Positions 26,149 through 36,550 of a stretch of DNA of 64,000 nucleotides are shown here, in pieces. The notes under the pieces are model-generated. The model did not search any database, was not told where the DNA came from, and saw nothing but the letters and a program-made list of their open reading frames with translations. The stretch spans positions 1 through 64,000 of the forward strand of contig NZ_JAMWYS010000046.1 of NCBI RefSeq assembly GCF_023914155.1, in the 5' to 3' direction. The stretch's first letter is position 1; every line of letters begins with the position of its first letter. This DNA is from Solitalea agri (lineage in GTDB: Bacteria; Bacteroidota; Bacteroidia; Sphingobacteriales; Sphingobacteriaceae). A program made the position numbers and the translations under genes.

Positions 26149-28578
26149 TTATTTATTTAATTTTACTATAGAAATAATTCGTTTATCGCTTGTTGTTGGA
26201 TTTAACAAATAAACCAACTCATTTAATTTTCCTTCAGACCAGGTATCAACCATATTGTCATAATACCAGCTGCCTGGGTTTCCGGACTGCCCGCCCGGAT
26301 AGACTCCATAAGCTTTTACATTTTTTCCAAGTTCAACGATCATTCTCCATGATGGTCCGTTGTGTTGACTTAATGCATTTACCGAACCTTTACTACCTCC
26401 ATTAAATAAATGCTTACTATTGAACCCAGGGATCTTAGCCAAATGCGGTACAAAGGTGTCTTTCACATAACCCCATTGCCATTTTTCGCCCATTGGTCCA
26501 TACTTCTGGGTAAGTGTATCAATTGCTGCCAGGTAACTAGATGTGACCAAATCACCTAAAGTTTCTTTTTGTGGAGTGTTTACATTGTCTATCCATTTTG
26601 AATTTTGCTCATTCAAAATAATTTGTGTGGTACGGTCTCTTGATGGAGAACGCATTATACTTCCTTTGCCGGTAAAGTCATCTGCCCATATAGCGTTTCG
26701 TAGTAGATTATACCAGGTGTCGAAAATCGTTGCCGCTATTTCATTGGCATTGTAATAATTATCCCATGAATTTAATAAACGGTAGGCTTCCACTGCCTCT
26801 TTTTTACTAAGTTGATTCTGATCAATTAAGGAGATTAACGTTGTCTTAACGTTTTCGGCATGTACACTGTAGTTGTCGTTTTGTAAACCTCTGATCGAAT
26901 CTGCTGTAATATGATTCATTTGCGCCAAGCGTCTGTTGATACGCGTGCCTCGTTCATATGGAGCAAACTCCCAGTTTAGGTAATATGGGTAGGAGGGGTC
27001 GGTACTTGATTGATTTGCAGAGCTAACAAATCCACGTTCAGGATTTTTAACTGTTGGGTTTTGCTCTGCAGGGATCCAGCCTTGCCAATCATTTTTAGGG
27101 TCGGTTCCGTCTAAAACAAATTTGCCCTGTTCTTTCCATTTCAGCGGATACTTTCCATTAGGAGTAATGGCAATGTCATTTTGATTGTCGGCGAAAATAA
27201 AGTTTTGTGCCGGCGCGCCATATGTTTTTAACGCATTACGGTAATCGTCGTAGTTTTTAGCACGGTTAAGACCATAAAACGTAGATAGTTCATCGGACTT
27301 ATCATGGGCAATCCAACGCATTGCGGCTCCTACCGGAATATTGTCATTAAAGGGTTTTTGCTGTTCATAATAAACCACCGGACCTTGGTGCGTATAAACT
27401 ACAGTATCGATTAACGACTTACCATTTCTAATACCAATAGTTTCAATGCGTTTGGTGGTTTTGTTCCATTGATTGTTCCACCAGTATTCGTCTTTTTTAT
27501 TGTCCTTAAATTTAACCTGATACCAGTCCAAAACATCGGCGTCAACATTGGTAACTCCCCAGCTAACATCTTTATTGAAACCAATAATCACATGAGGCGA
27601 TCCGGGAAGGGACACACCATAAACATTCATTGTAGGTGTTACGATCTGAATTTGATACCAAATGCTAGGTAAAGTTAAATCAAGGTGAGGATCATTGGAC
27701 AAAATTGGCATGCCGCTGGCGGTTTTAGAACCCGAAACCGCCCAGTTATTACTGCCTATGCCTTCAATTTTTTCTTGCGGATGAATAGAGTCAGCCATCA
27801 TAGCAATAAAGCTGGAAGGCGGTTCAGGTACTTTTAAGGGATTGAAAGTCCATTTGGTGCCAACAGGAATAATTGGATCTTCGCGAAACGGATAATCACG
27901 GAAAAGATCATTCACTACCGATGGCCCATATTCTTTTAAAATATTGGTCAGGTAAAAATCATCAGATCCTCCAGCCAGCGTTGAGGTCATTTGCTTCAAT
28001 AACAATGCGCACTTTAATGGTGTCCATTGTTCTGGCTTATAATCTAAAATTTTAAACTCAATCGGATAATCTTTCGGGCTTAGTGAAGCAATGTATGCGT
28101 TGATACCTGCAGTATAGGCTTCTACCACTAATCGACTTTGAGGATTTTCCATCATTCCTTTTAATGATTGTTCGGCGCCATATACCATTCCGGTTCTGCG
28201 TTTGTATTTGTCAAGTTCAATGGCTTTATCACCAATAACCTCCGAAATTCTTCCTGAAGCAAATCGGGTTTGGAAATCCATTTGCCATAAACGGTCTTTT
28301 GCGGTTACATAACCTTGTGTGAAATAGGCATCATAATCGTTTTTGGCAAAAATATGCGGAACGCGGTTTTCGTCATATAATAAGCTTACTTCTTCCCTTA
28401 ACCCAGGAAGAGATAAAGCTTGTTCTTTTTCTGCGCTTTTCACTTCAGCATTTTGCAAAAATCCGCAATAGGGACTTAAAAATCGCCCAAGAGGAGGTAT
28501 TGGTCCTGTTTTATTATCCATTACGTAAAACAGGATTCCCGAAACCACCAAAAGGGCAATCGCTCTGAAAATCTTCAT
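26149..28578 (-). CDS. Penicillin acylase family Ntn-hydrolase
   Basis: The 809-residue precursor has an N-terminal membrane segment or signal (about 4-22), the alpha-chain region, and the autocleavage site G-S276-N-N-W. The serine becomes the N-terminal nucleophile of the beta chain after removal of a spacer. Downstream motifs (SNDPHL, VTNVDADVLDWYQVKF, the SSANQ segment) fit the family. Members hydrolyse amide bonds of penicillins, acyl-homoserine lactones or acyl-amino acids in the periplasm. The substrate here is unknown; quorum quenching or lipopeptide turnover are possible. Confidence 0.9.
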   Translation of the reverse strand: MKIFRAIALLVVSGILFYVMDNKTGPIPPLGRFLSPYCGFLQNAEVKSAEKEQALSLPGLREEVSLLYDENRVPHIFAKNDYDAYFTQGYVTAKDRLWQMDFQTRFASGRISEVIGDKAIELDKYKRRTGMVYGAEQSLKGMMENPQSRLVVEAYTAGINAYIASLSPKDYPIEFKILDYKPEQWTPLKCALLLKQMTSTLAGGSDDFYLTNILKEYGPSVVNDLFRDYPFREDPIIPVGTKWTFNPLKVPEPPSSFIAMMADSIHPQEKIEGIGSNNWAVSGSKTASGMPILSNDPHLDLTLPSIWYQIQIVTPTMNVYGVSLPGSPHVIIGFNKDVSWGVTNVDADVLDWYQVKFKDNKKDEYWWNNQWNKTTKRIETIGIRNGKSLIDTVVYTHQGPVVYYEQQKPFNDNIPVGAAMRWIAHDKSDELSTFYGLNRAKNYDDYRNALKTYGAPAQNFIFADNQNDIAITPNGKYPLKWKEQGKFVLDGTDPKNDWQGWIPAEQNPTVKNPERGFVSSANQSSTDPSYPYYLNWEFAPYERGTRINRRLAQMNHITADSIRGLQNDNYSVHAENVKTTLISLIDQNQLSKKEAVEAYRLLNSWDNYYNANEIAATIFDTWYNLLRNAIWADDFTGKGSIMRSPSRDRTTQIILNEQNSKWIDNVNTPQKETLGDLVTSSYLAAIDTLTQKYGPMGEKWQWGYVKDTFVPHLAKIPGFNSKHLFNGGSKGSVNALSQHNGPSWRMIVELGKNVKAYGVYPGGQSGNPGSWYYDNMVDTWSEGKLNELVYLLNPTTSDKRIISIVKLNK

Positions 28579-28766
28579 TGTATATGCTTTAAAATCGGTT
28601 TAAGAAATAATATTAGGAACTTATTTTGACAAACAAAACAATATACTACGATTGTTGGCATGTTTAAAAAAAATTCTTCTGCAAGCATAAAAAAATTTGT
28701 TATTCCCCTTTTTTTAATATTTTAGGACCCTTGAAACCAATTTAGAAACCTAATTACTTATAATTT

Positions 28767-31673
28767 ATGAAACACAATTACCAGAGATTTTGGCTAACAA
28801 CGGTCTTTGCTCTCTTGTTGCACGTTTTTGCGTTTGCGCAATCTACTGTAACTGTGAGTGGAACCGTTAAGGATAAAGCCACTGGAGAAGAATTGCCTGC
28901 TGTTAGTATTTCGGTAAAGGGTAAAAACACCGGAACCTCAACTGATTCAAAAGGACATTTTTCTTTTAAAACGAGTACTCCCGTTCCGTTTGTTCTTACA
29001 GTTAGCTCTATCGGATTTAAACCTATTGAAGTTAATGTAACCGGAAACACAAGCAACTTAGTTATTGAATTGACAACTGAGGCCGTACTTGGTCAGGAAG
29101 TAGTTGTTGCTGCATCGAGGGTAGAGGAGAAAATTCTCGAATCACCGGTTTCGATTGAGCGTATTGGTGTTAAAGCCATGCAATCTAACCCGGCTCCTTC
29201 TTTTTATGATGCAATTGCGAACTTAAAAGGAGCTGACGTTGTTACCTCTTCATTAACCTTTAAAACCATTACTACTCGTGGTTTTGGTGGTAGCGGTAAT
29301 ACCCGTGTTAACCAATTGGTAGATGGTATGGATAACCAGGCACCTGGTTTGAACTTTTCAGTAGGTAACGTAATCGGTTTAACCGAGCTTGACGCTGAAA
29401 ATGTAGAGATTTTACCTGGTGCTTCTTCGGCTTTATATGGCGCAGGAGGTATGAACGGTACCATCTTAATGACTGGTAAAGATCCATTTAAATACACTGG
29501 ATTAAGCTTTCAAACTAAACAAGGCTTAATGCATGTAGGAGATCCTGCACAAGGGAAATCATTGTACAGTGAGTATGCATTACGTTATGCACAGCAGTTT
29601 AATAACAAATTGGCGTTTAAGGTTAATGCAAGTTATTTAAAAGCTGATGACTGGCAGGCAAATGATACCCGTAACTATAACAGAGGAACCGACAAAGTCA
29701 TTGATGGCAATCGTGCTTCAGATCCAAATTACGACGGTGTAAACGTTTATGGTGACGAGATCAGTGCAAATATTAAACAAATTGCTGGATTGATGGAGCA
29801 AGCAGGAGCAATCCCTGCAGGTTCTTCAGCATTTGTTCCTAATCAAAATGTTTCTCGTACTGGTTATGATGAATCATCATTAGTTGACTACGGTACCTAC
29901 AATGTGAAATTGGGTGGTGAACTACAATACAAGCTAAATGAAACCTTAACTTTAGTAGGTTCAGGAAGATGGGGTAAAGGAACAACGGTTTATACAGGTT
30001 CGGATCGTTACTCATTGAGTAACTTCAACATCGGACAGTATAAATTAGAGTTAAAAGGAAGTGATTTTTACGTACGTGCTTATACTACGCAAGAAGATGC
30101 GGGTGAATCATACAATGGAACTGTTTTAGCACAGTTAATGAATGAAAGTTGGAAGCCAAGCTTTAATCCTGCAAATGCTGCAGGTTCGTGGTATCCACAG
30201 TATGTAGGTGCTTACCTAACTGCTTATCAAACAATTTATGCACAGGCTCTTGGTCAGGGTGTTCCGGCGGATCAGGCAGCAGCTATGGCTTCTGCACAAG
30301 CACATTCACCTGCTCGCCAATTTGCTGATCAAGGTCGTTTAGTCCCAGGAACAGATGGATTTAATACTGCAAAAAATACTGTGGCTTCTATTCCAATTCC
30401 AAGAGGTGCATTGTTTACTGACAAATCTGATTTATACCAGGCTGAAGGTTTATATAACTTGTCGAAATTCACTTCTAAAGTTGTTGACTTACAAGTGGGA
30501 GGTAACTACCGTATGTATAGTTTGAATTCAAAAGGAACCTTGTTTGTTGATACTTTAGGTAAAGCGATCGATGTAAAAGAATACGGTGCATTTGCTCAGG
30601 TTTCTAAAAGATTCTTAGACGATAAAATTAAATTATCAGGTTCATTACGTTACGATAAAAACGAGAACTTCAAAGGTCAGTTTTCTCCACGTGTATCTGC
30701 TGTATGGACATTTATTCCTGAAAACAGCTTCCGTGCTTCATACCAAACTGGTTTCCGTAACCCAACTAACCAAGATCAGTACATTAACTTAAACACTGGT
30801 AGCTCATTGTTAATTGGAGGTTTGCCACAATTCCAAACCGCCTATAACTTTGGTAATAACCCTGGCTATACCTCAGAAAGCGTTGTGGCTTACAGAAAGT
30901 CGTTTGGTGATACATATGCAGCTGAATTAAAGAAGGGGACTCCTTCAAATCAAGCAGCTCAAATAGCGATAAGCACTGCAGCTCCTTTATTGCAGAAATA
31001 TAGCTTCAAAGAGTTTAATCCTGAAAAAGTTGAGTCATTTGAGTTTGGTTATAAAGGCTTGATCAATAAAAAATTATTGGTTGACTTATTCTACTATGCT
31101 AGTTCGTACAAAAACTTTATTGGTATGATTACTTTAGTTCAACCGAAGCCAACAAGCTCAACTCCTAGCGATATGCAAGCTTATGCAGCTTTAGTTGATC
31201 CACGCACCAGCCAGAACTATTCAACTTATGTGAATAATACCAGTGCAACTGTGAAAACACAAGGTTGGGGTGCAGGTTTTGATTACTTAATGCCAGATAA
31301 CTTTGTTTTATCATCAAACGTTTCATATAACGATATTAAAAATGAAACAGCTGGTTTCAGAGATCAATTTAATACACCTAAATACCGCTTTAACGCAGGC
31401 TTTAGCAATAATGATCTATTTAAAGGTTTAGGTTTCGGTTTAAATTATCGTTACCAGTCAGAGTTTTTATATGATGGAAGCTTTGGTGCAGGAACAGTGC
31501 CTTCTGTAGGTACGTTTGATGCTCAATTAAGCTACAAGATCCTTCCTATTAAAACGATGATTAAGATGGGTGGTTCTAATATTGGCAACAAATACTATCA
31601 AAACGCATTTGGTAACCCAGGCGTTGGTGGTTTATACTACGTATCATTAACTTTTGATCAATTATTAAAATAG
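28767..31673 (+). CDS. TonB-dependent outer-membrane receptor
   Basis: The 968-residue receptor has a signal peptide ending near A24 (FAFAQ), a carboxypeptidase-like regulatory domain (about 28-110), a plug domain (about 120-235, with the RGFGGSGN and GASSALYGAGG motifs), and a C-terminal beta barrel ending in an aromatic-rich strand (YVSLTFDQLLK). No SusD partner is adjacent, so it is a stand-alone transporter rather than a SusCD glycan pair. It is followed by a terminator and then sugar genes; a link to maltodextrin uptake is possible but unproven. Confidence 0.9.
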   Translation: MKHNYQRFWLTTVFALLLHVFAFAQSTVTVSGTVKDKATGEELPAVSISVKGKNTGTSTDSKGHFSFKTSTPVPFVLTVSSIGFKPIEVNVTGNTSNLVIELTTEAVLGQEVVVAASRVEEKILESPVSIERIGVKAMQSNPAPSFYDAIANLKGADVVTSSLTFKTITTRGFGGSGNTRVNQLVDGMDNQAPGLNFSVGNVIGLTELDAENVEILPGASSALYGAGGMNGTILMTGKDPFKYTGLSFQTKQGLMHVGDPAQGKSLYSEYALRYAQQFNNKLAFKVNASYLKADDWQANDTRNYNRGTDKVIDGNRASDPNYDGVNVYGDEISANIKQIAGLMEQAGAIPAGSSAFVPNQNVSRTGYDESSLVDYGTYNVKLGGELQYKLNETLTLVGSGRWGKGTTVYTGSDRYSLSNFNIGQYKLELKGSDFYVRAYTTQEDAGESYNGTVLAQLMNESWKPSFNPANAAGSWYPQYVGAYLTAYQTIYAQALGQGVPADQAAAMASAQAHSPARQFADQGRLVPGTDGFNTAKNTVASIPIPRGALFTDKSDLYQAEGLYNLSKFTSKVVDLQVGGNYRMYSLNSKGTLFVDTLGKAIDVKEYGAFAQVSKRFLDDKIKLSGSLRYDKNENFKGQFSPRVSAVWTFIPENSFRASYQTGFRNPTNQDQYINLNTGSSLLIGGLPQFQTAYNFGNNPGYTSESVVAYRKSFGDTYAAELKKGTPSNQAAQIAISTAAPLLQKYSFKEFNPEKVESFEFGYKGLINKKLLVDLFYYASSYKNFIGMITLVQPKPTSSTPSDMQAYAALVDPRTSQNYSTYVNNTSATVKTQGWGAGFDYLMPDNFVLSSNVSYNDIKNETAGFRDQFNTPKYRFNAGFSNNDLFKGLGFGLNYRYQSEFLYDGSFGAGTVPSVGTFDAQLSYKILPIKTMIKMGGSNIGNKYYQNAFGNPGVGGLYYVSLTFDQLLK

Positions 31674-31704
31674 TTAGTAGAAAATTATTCAATTAAATAG
31701 GTTT

Positions 31705-31736
31705 AACGCCGGTTGTTAATCAACCGGCGTTTTTTG
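31705..31736 (+). terminator. Terminator after the TonB receptor gene
   Basis: A perfect 11-bp stem (31705-31715 with 31721-31731) with a TTAAT loop is followed by TTTTT. Confidence 0.92.
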
Positions 31737-31893
31737 TAAATAAATAAATTTTAAGACTTTGGGAGTTTCTCCATACAAATGTGCATTGAAATCACGTTAG
31801 AATTATTGTTAAGAACTGTATCGTGTATGCTGTTACTATGTTGTAATTGAAGAATTTCTTACCGATATTGACCGCCAATTTAATAAACCAAAT

Positions 31894-32556
31894 ATGTCGC
31901 CCATCAAAGCCTGTATATTCGACCTTGACGGGGTTATCGTTGATACTACTCATTTTCATTATCTGGCATGGAAACGTTTAACTAATGAGTTGGGATTTGA
32001 TATAACCGAAGAAGATAATGAGCAATTAAAAGGAGTAAGTAGAATGGAATGCCTTCGTATAATTTTAAGTATTGGAGGAGTCTCAACCTCCGCTGATAAG
32101 TTGTATGATTTGGCAGAAATGAAAAATCGCTGGTATCTGGAGCATATCTATACCATGACTGAGCAGAATGTGATAGCCGGAGCCGTTGAGTTTATTGATG
32201 CAGTTCAAAAGGCCGGATTAAAAGTTGCCATTGCGTCTGCCAGTAAGAATGCTGGAATTATTCTCGACAAACTAAATCTAAGAGATCGGTTTAGTGTATT
32301 AGTTGATGGAAACGTGGTGAATAAGAGTAAACCTAATCCCGAGATATTCCTACGATCGGCACGTGAGCTGGGTGTTGAACCTGATAGTTGTATTGTTTTT
32401 GAAGATGCTATTTCAGGTATTCAGGCAGCGAATAATGCGGGTATGCGTTCGGTCGGTATTGGCTCAGATGACATGCTTAAAAATGCACATCTGGTGGTAC
32501 CAACACTTGGAGCGATGAGTCTTGAAGACTTGTTTTCGCTTGAAAACTTTGCATAA
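31894..32556 (+). CDS. pgmB: Beta-phosphoglucomutase
   Basis: The 220-residue HAD-superfamily enzyme converts beta-glucose 1-phosphate to glucose 6-phosphate. D10 (nucleophile) and D12 (acid/base) lie in FDLDGVIVD, followed by the beta-PGM cap signature with H...W......G......E....LKGVSR. SASKN near 114 and FEDA.SGI near 170 are the later HAD motifs. It pairs naturally with a maltose or trehalose phosphorylase, but the next gene is a GH31 glucosidase, a common neighbour in Bacteroidota starch metabolism. Confidence 0.9.
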   Translation: MSPIKACIFDLDGVIVDTTHFHYLAWKRLTNELGFDITEEDNEQLKGVSRMECLRIILSIGGVSTSADKLYDLAEMKNRWYLEHIYTMTEQNVIAGAVEFIDAVQKAGLKVAIASASKNAGIILDKLNLRDRFSVLVDGNVVNKSKPNPEIFLRSARELGVEPDSCIVFEDAISGIQAANNAGMRSVGIGSDDMLKNAHLVVPTLGAMSLEDLFSLENFA

Positions 32557-32692
32557 AATATTCACATTTATAGTTGTCCCAAGCTACTGTTTAAACACTT
32601 ATTTTTTACCGATTCCGGTTTTAATATCTCAAAGTGTTATATTTACACTAATTGATATTTAATGCTATTAAGTGGTATTAAAGTAACTCAGG

Positions 32693-35161
32693 ATGATTAT
32701 GGAGAATTTAACAAACCTCGATCTTATGATTGACCCGTCTTTAAAAGTTTCCGATGATAACAATGAGGAAAAGTTTCTAAACAATCCGATTGTAACCGTT
32801 GGTCCGGTAACCAAACAATATTTAAAGGCGGTTAAAAGCTATATAACCGATGGCAACCGTTTTGTGTTTTCCGACGGAGCCTCAAAAGTACAAGTGTCTG
32901 TAATTAGCGATGAAATTATCAGAGTGAGAATGGCCCCACAGGGAACCTTCTTAGCTGACTTTTCTTACGCGCTTCAACCTTATGATCATGTAATTACAGA
33001 AGTAAAATTCATAGAGAATGACCTTCAGTATCTCATTTCAACTCCAAAAGTTACCTGTGCTATTACTAAAGCCGATTTTTTAATCTCCTTTATTGATCGT
33101 GATGGGTTTTTAATGAGTTCAGATGCCAAGCCAATGCATTATGAAGAAAATGTGCAGTTTGGGGGATACTATATTTACTGCAGTAAAACTTGCCAGACAA
33201 CGGAAGATTTTTATGCATTAGGTGATAAGGCAACCGAATTTAATCTACGCGGCAAAAGAATGGTATTGTGGAATACTGATACCTACGCGTTTGCAAAGAA
33301 TCAGGATCCATTATATCGAAGCATACCTTTTTATTTGAGTTTGAATAAGGGTTATTGTTATGGTATTTTTCACGATAATACTTTTAAAACTCATTATGAC
33401 TTTGCTGTTGAAAGCATGGATTGCACCAGCTTTTGGTCTGACGGAGGTGAATTAAATTACTATTACATTCATGGTCCGCAGATGGTTGATGTGGTGAGGC
33501 GTTATTCAATGCTAACCGGGACACACCAAATGCCTCCAATGTGGGCATTGGGTTTTCATCAATGTCGCTGGAGTTATTATCCTGATAAGAAAGTAAAACA
33601 AGTAGCCAATACATTCAGGGAAAAGAAAATCCCTTGTGATGCCATTTATCTCGATATCGATTATATGAATGGCTATCGTTGCTTTACCTGGAATGAACGC
33701 TATTTCCCTGACCCTAAAAACTTATTAAGCGAACTAAATGATATCGGCTTTAAAACGGTAGTTATTATTGATCCGGGGATTAAAGTAGATGAAAACTATT
33801 GGGTGTTTAAAGAAGGGAAGGCGAATAATTATTTCTGCCGTCGTTGCGATGATTACTTTATGGAAGGTAACGTGTGGCCCGGGCGATGTCAGTTCCCTGA
33901 TTTTACCAATCCGAAAGTACGTGAGTGGTGGGGAGGATTGTTTCAGGGCTTGTTAGATGCCGGTGTCGACGGGGTTTGGAACGATATGAACGAACCGGCA
34001 GTTTTTGGCTCTGGCTCTTTCCCTGATGACGTTCGTCATAATTTCGACCATCATAGAGGTTCTCACCGCAAAGCCCATAATGTTTACGGAATGCAAATGG
34101 TGCGGGCTACTTACGAGGGCTTGCAGAAACTTCAGAAAAATAAACGTCCATTTACAATCACCCGTGCTGGTTATTCAGGTGTTCAGCGATATTCTTCTGT
34201 TTGGACAGGTGATAACGTAGCTACCTGGGAGCATTTGAAATTGGCTAATGTTATGTGCCAGCGCTTAAGTATTTCGGGTATTTCGTTTTGTGGAACTGAT
34301 ATAGGAGGGTTTACTGGTGAACCCGATGGAGAACTGTTTACGCGCTGGATCCAGTTGGGTGTGTTTACTCCTCTTATGCGGGCGCATTCCGCCGGTGACA
34401 CTCGCGAACGGGAACCATGGTCGTTTGGTGAACCTTTTGAATCTATTTGTCGCAAGTTTATTGAATTGCGCTACAAACTGCTACCATACCTGTATTCTGC
34501 TTTTTGGCAACATTACAAATATCACTTACCGGTTTTACGTCCTGTGGTAATGCTCGAGCCTAATGAGCATATTAACCATTTCCGCGAAGATGAATTTTCT
34601 TTTGGTGACAGTATATTGGTTTGCCCGGTTCTTCAACCTGGTGTGGCTAACCGAAAAGTATATTTACCAAAGGGTACCTGGTACGACTACTGGACTAATC
34701 ATAAGTATAAAGGTGGTAAAGAGTTTGTCATCAGCACTCCGTTAGATAGCATGCCGATTTTTGTGAAAGGAGGAGCCTCAATCCCTGAGTATCCGGTAAT
34801 GCAGCATGTGAATGAGTTTGAACTGGAGTCAGTGACCTTAAAAACCTGGTTTTCAGAAATGGAAGAGAAATCTATCATTTATGAAGATCACGGTGAGAAC
34901 TTTGCCTACAAGCTGGATATTTATTTAGAAAAAACAATAACTGTAAGAGGAACCAATGGTTCATTTGTAATGGAACAAACAATGCATGGTATGTATACTC
35001 CTCGTTACGAGAAGTATGAGCACATTGTTTATGGCCTCCCGTTTAAAGTGAAGAAAGTGATTGTGGATGGCAAGGAAATCAAAAAATATAGTTTTGATAC
35101 AACGAATGTTCTTTCTTTCACAACTACCAAACAGTTTAAGAAAATTGAAATATTGGCCTGA
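32693..35161 (+). CDS. GH31 alpha-glucosidase
   Basis: The 822-residue enzyme hydrolyses alpha-glucosidic bonds. The nucleophile D431 lies in VWNDMNEPAVF, the acid/base D507 in WTGDN, and FCGTDIGGF near 532 is typical. It has an N-terminal beta-sandwich (about 30-265), the TIM barrel (about 280-620) and C-terminal beta domains. There is no signal peptide, so it acts in the cytosol on imported oligosaccharides. A second in-frame ATG two codons on is an alternative start. It lies 137 bp after pgmB and ends at a strong terminator. Confidence 0.93.
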   Translation: MIMENLTNLDLMIDPSLKVSDDNNEEKFLNNPIVTVGPVTKQYLKAVKSYITDGNRFVFSDGASKVQVSVISDEIIRVRMAPQGTFLADFSYALQPYDHVITEVKFIENDLQYLISTPKVTCAITKADFLISFIDRDGFLMSSDAKPMHYEENVQFGGYYIYCSKTCQTTEDFYALGDKATEFNLRGKRMVLWNTDTYAFAKNQDPLYRSIPFYLSLNKGYCYGIFHDNTFKTHYDFAVESMDCTSFWSDGGELNYYYIHGPQMVDVVRRYSMLTGTHQMPPMWALGFHQCRWSYYPDKKVKQVANTFREKKIPCDAIYLDIDYMNGYRCFTWNERYFPDPKNLLSELNDIGFKTVVIIDPGIKVDENYWVFKEGKANNYFCRRCDDYFMEGNVWPGRCQFPDFTNPKVREWWGGLFQGLLDAGVDGVWNDMNEPAVFGSGSFPDDVRHNFDHHRGSHRKAHNVYGMQMVRATYEGLQKLQKNKRPFTITRAGYSGVQRYSSVWTGDNVATWEHLKLANVMCQRLSISGISFCGTDIGGFTGEPDGELFTRWIQLGVFTPLMRAHSAGDTREREPWSFGEPFESICRKFIELRYKLLPYLYSAFWQHYKYHLPVLRPVVMLEPNEHINHFREDEFSFGDSILVCPVLQPGVANRKVYLPKGTWYDYWTNHKYKGGKEFVISTPLDSMPIFVKGGASIPEYPVMQHVNEFELESVTLKTWFSEMEEKSIIYEDHGENFAYKLDIYLEKTITVRGTNGSFVMEQTMHGMYTPRYEKYEHIVYGLPFKVKKVIVDGKEIKKYSFDTTNVLSFTTTKQFKKIEILA

Positions 35162-35178
35162 GAGCCATTTATAAATTA

Positions 35179-35216
35179 AAAACGGTGCAGAGGGTAATTC
35201 TCAGCACCGTTTTTTG
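35179..35216 (+). terminator. Terminator after the GH31 gene
   Basis: A perfect 10-bp stem (35179-35188 with 35204-35213) is followed by TTG. The right arm itself ends in T residues. It also faces the minus-strand gene that ends at 35283. Confidence 0.88.
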
Positions 35217-35282
35217 TTAAAATATAATTACTAATAAGTGATCTTCTGCTTCAAATCAATAGGGGCTAAAATGAAATCTGGA

Positions 35283-35795
35283 TTATTTCAGTAAGTTTTC
35301 TTGTGTCCACGACTCAAGTTTTCCCTCTTTTTCAATTGCTAAAAGCTTTTCCACATCCTTGTCTTTGACTGCAGTTTTTTCTTTTACATACTTAGCAAGC
35401 AATGTTTTTACTGCTGTTAAGCTTGCCTTAAGCTTGTCTTGATCATATGAATTTTCTAAAACATATTTGGTATAGCCATACATGTAAGAGCCTAAAAGTT
35501 CAGGGTTTTTATCAAATAGTTTACCGACACTTTCAGAAATCATAATAGAAACTGTAGGACTGCCAGATATCCATTTTATTAAAAAGACTTTTGCTTCCTC
35601 ACGTTTTTCTTGTTGTTCGGTCCACGAAACGGACTCAATCCAATTGATACAGTTAAGTACATCCCTTTCATATATACCATAATCCTCCTTTGCTACAAGT
35701 TTGTAATCTTTAGGAATTTGAACTTCCTGAGCAAAAGATAGTTTTGAAAGACTTAAAAGGATAAAAAATAGAATTAATCGTTTTGTTGTTTTCAT
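35283..35795 (-). CDS. Secreted hypothetical protein
   Basis: The 170-residue protein has a clear signal peptide cleaved after about residue 22 (SFAQ). The mature part is helical, with no cysteine pair or known motif beyond YERDVLNCINWIESVSW and a Lys/Glu-rich C-terminal third. Similar secreted proteins of unknown role occur in Bacteroidota. I do not assign a function. Confidence 0.7.
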   Translation of the reverse strand: MKTTKRLILFFILLSLSKLSFAQEVQIPKDYKLVAKEDYGIYERDVLNCINWIESVSWTEQQEKREEAKVFLIKWISGSPTVSIMISESVGKLFDKNPELLGSYMYGYTKYVLENSYDQDKLKASLTAVKTLLAKYVKEKTAVKDKDVEKLLAIEKEGKLESWTQENLLK

Positions 35796-35921
35796 ATGTG
35801 TTCTTTTAAATAGTTTACAACGTTTACTAAGTCACAGGTAGCGAATTTTGTAAATGGCATCCGCGAATGACGAAAATAAACCGATTGAAATAAATAAACA
35901 AACACCAGCTGGTGTCCCTAT

Positions 35922-36449
35922 TTATTTTTTAAACATAGGTAAAGGATTCAGTGGGTACTTTAAAAAGTTCAGGGAAGACTGTTTTAACAGAAATGCATGA
36001 AATCCTAAGTTTGGAAATACCGCTCTAATTTCAGAAACTGCTGCTCTATTAAGGTTAAAGTGCATTAATCCTTGTGTTACATCTATCCAATCAGCTTGCC
36101 TGAATGTTTCAACCGTCTTCTTAAAAGGTCCGTTATAGCTGCTTATTTTATGATGCATTTCAATCATCAGTGTTATTTCTTCTTGCCAGTCCACTTTGTT
36201 GATACCTTGTAAATATTCATTTGCTGCGACAACAGATGGTTGCAGGTAATCAAAAGTTCGGTTAGTCCATATGCCTAAATCATGGAAAACAGCAGCAACG
36301 GCGTATTTATCAATATTATCACTGTTGTTATCGAGCTTAAGACAAAGATTAAACACCCGATAAACATGATTTCGGTACAGGTTGAAGTCAGCGCTTAGAG
36401 ATAATTTATTTTCCTCTAAAACTTCTTCAATTATTGTATGAGCGAGCAT
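35922..36449 (-). CDS. HD-domain phosphohydrolase-like protein
   Basis: The 175-residue protein has an HD-type metal motif (FHDLGIW near residues 51-57), an upstream H in RNHVYRVFN and a later MHHKIS, consistent with a single HD domain. HD proteins hydrolyse phosphate esters of nucleotides; the substrate is unknown. It is transcribed away from the metal-efflux locus. Confidence 0.75.
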   Translation of the reverse strand: MLAHTIIEEVLEENKLSLSADFNLYRNHVYRVFNLCLKLDNNSDNIDKYAVAAVFHDLGIWTNRTFDYLQPSVVAANEYLQGINKVDWQEEITLMIEMHHKISSYNGPFKKTVETFRQADWIDVTQGLMHFNLNRAAVSEIRAVFPNLGFHAFLLKQSSLNFLKYPLNPLPMFKK

Positions 36450-36550
36450 AGACTTAGAGAAACTTTAAAATAGCGTTTGGTTAATGGAATAAAAACAAAT
36501 CAACTTGTTAGTGTTGGCTGAAAATTTAAACGATATTTTTCAACTACAAA

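Noticed and set aside
28767-35161. A polysaccharide utilisation locus formed by the TonB receptor, pgmB and GH31
   Set aside because: There is no SusD, no sensor and a strong terminator after the receptor gene; the link remains only positional.
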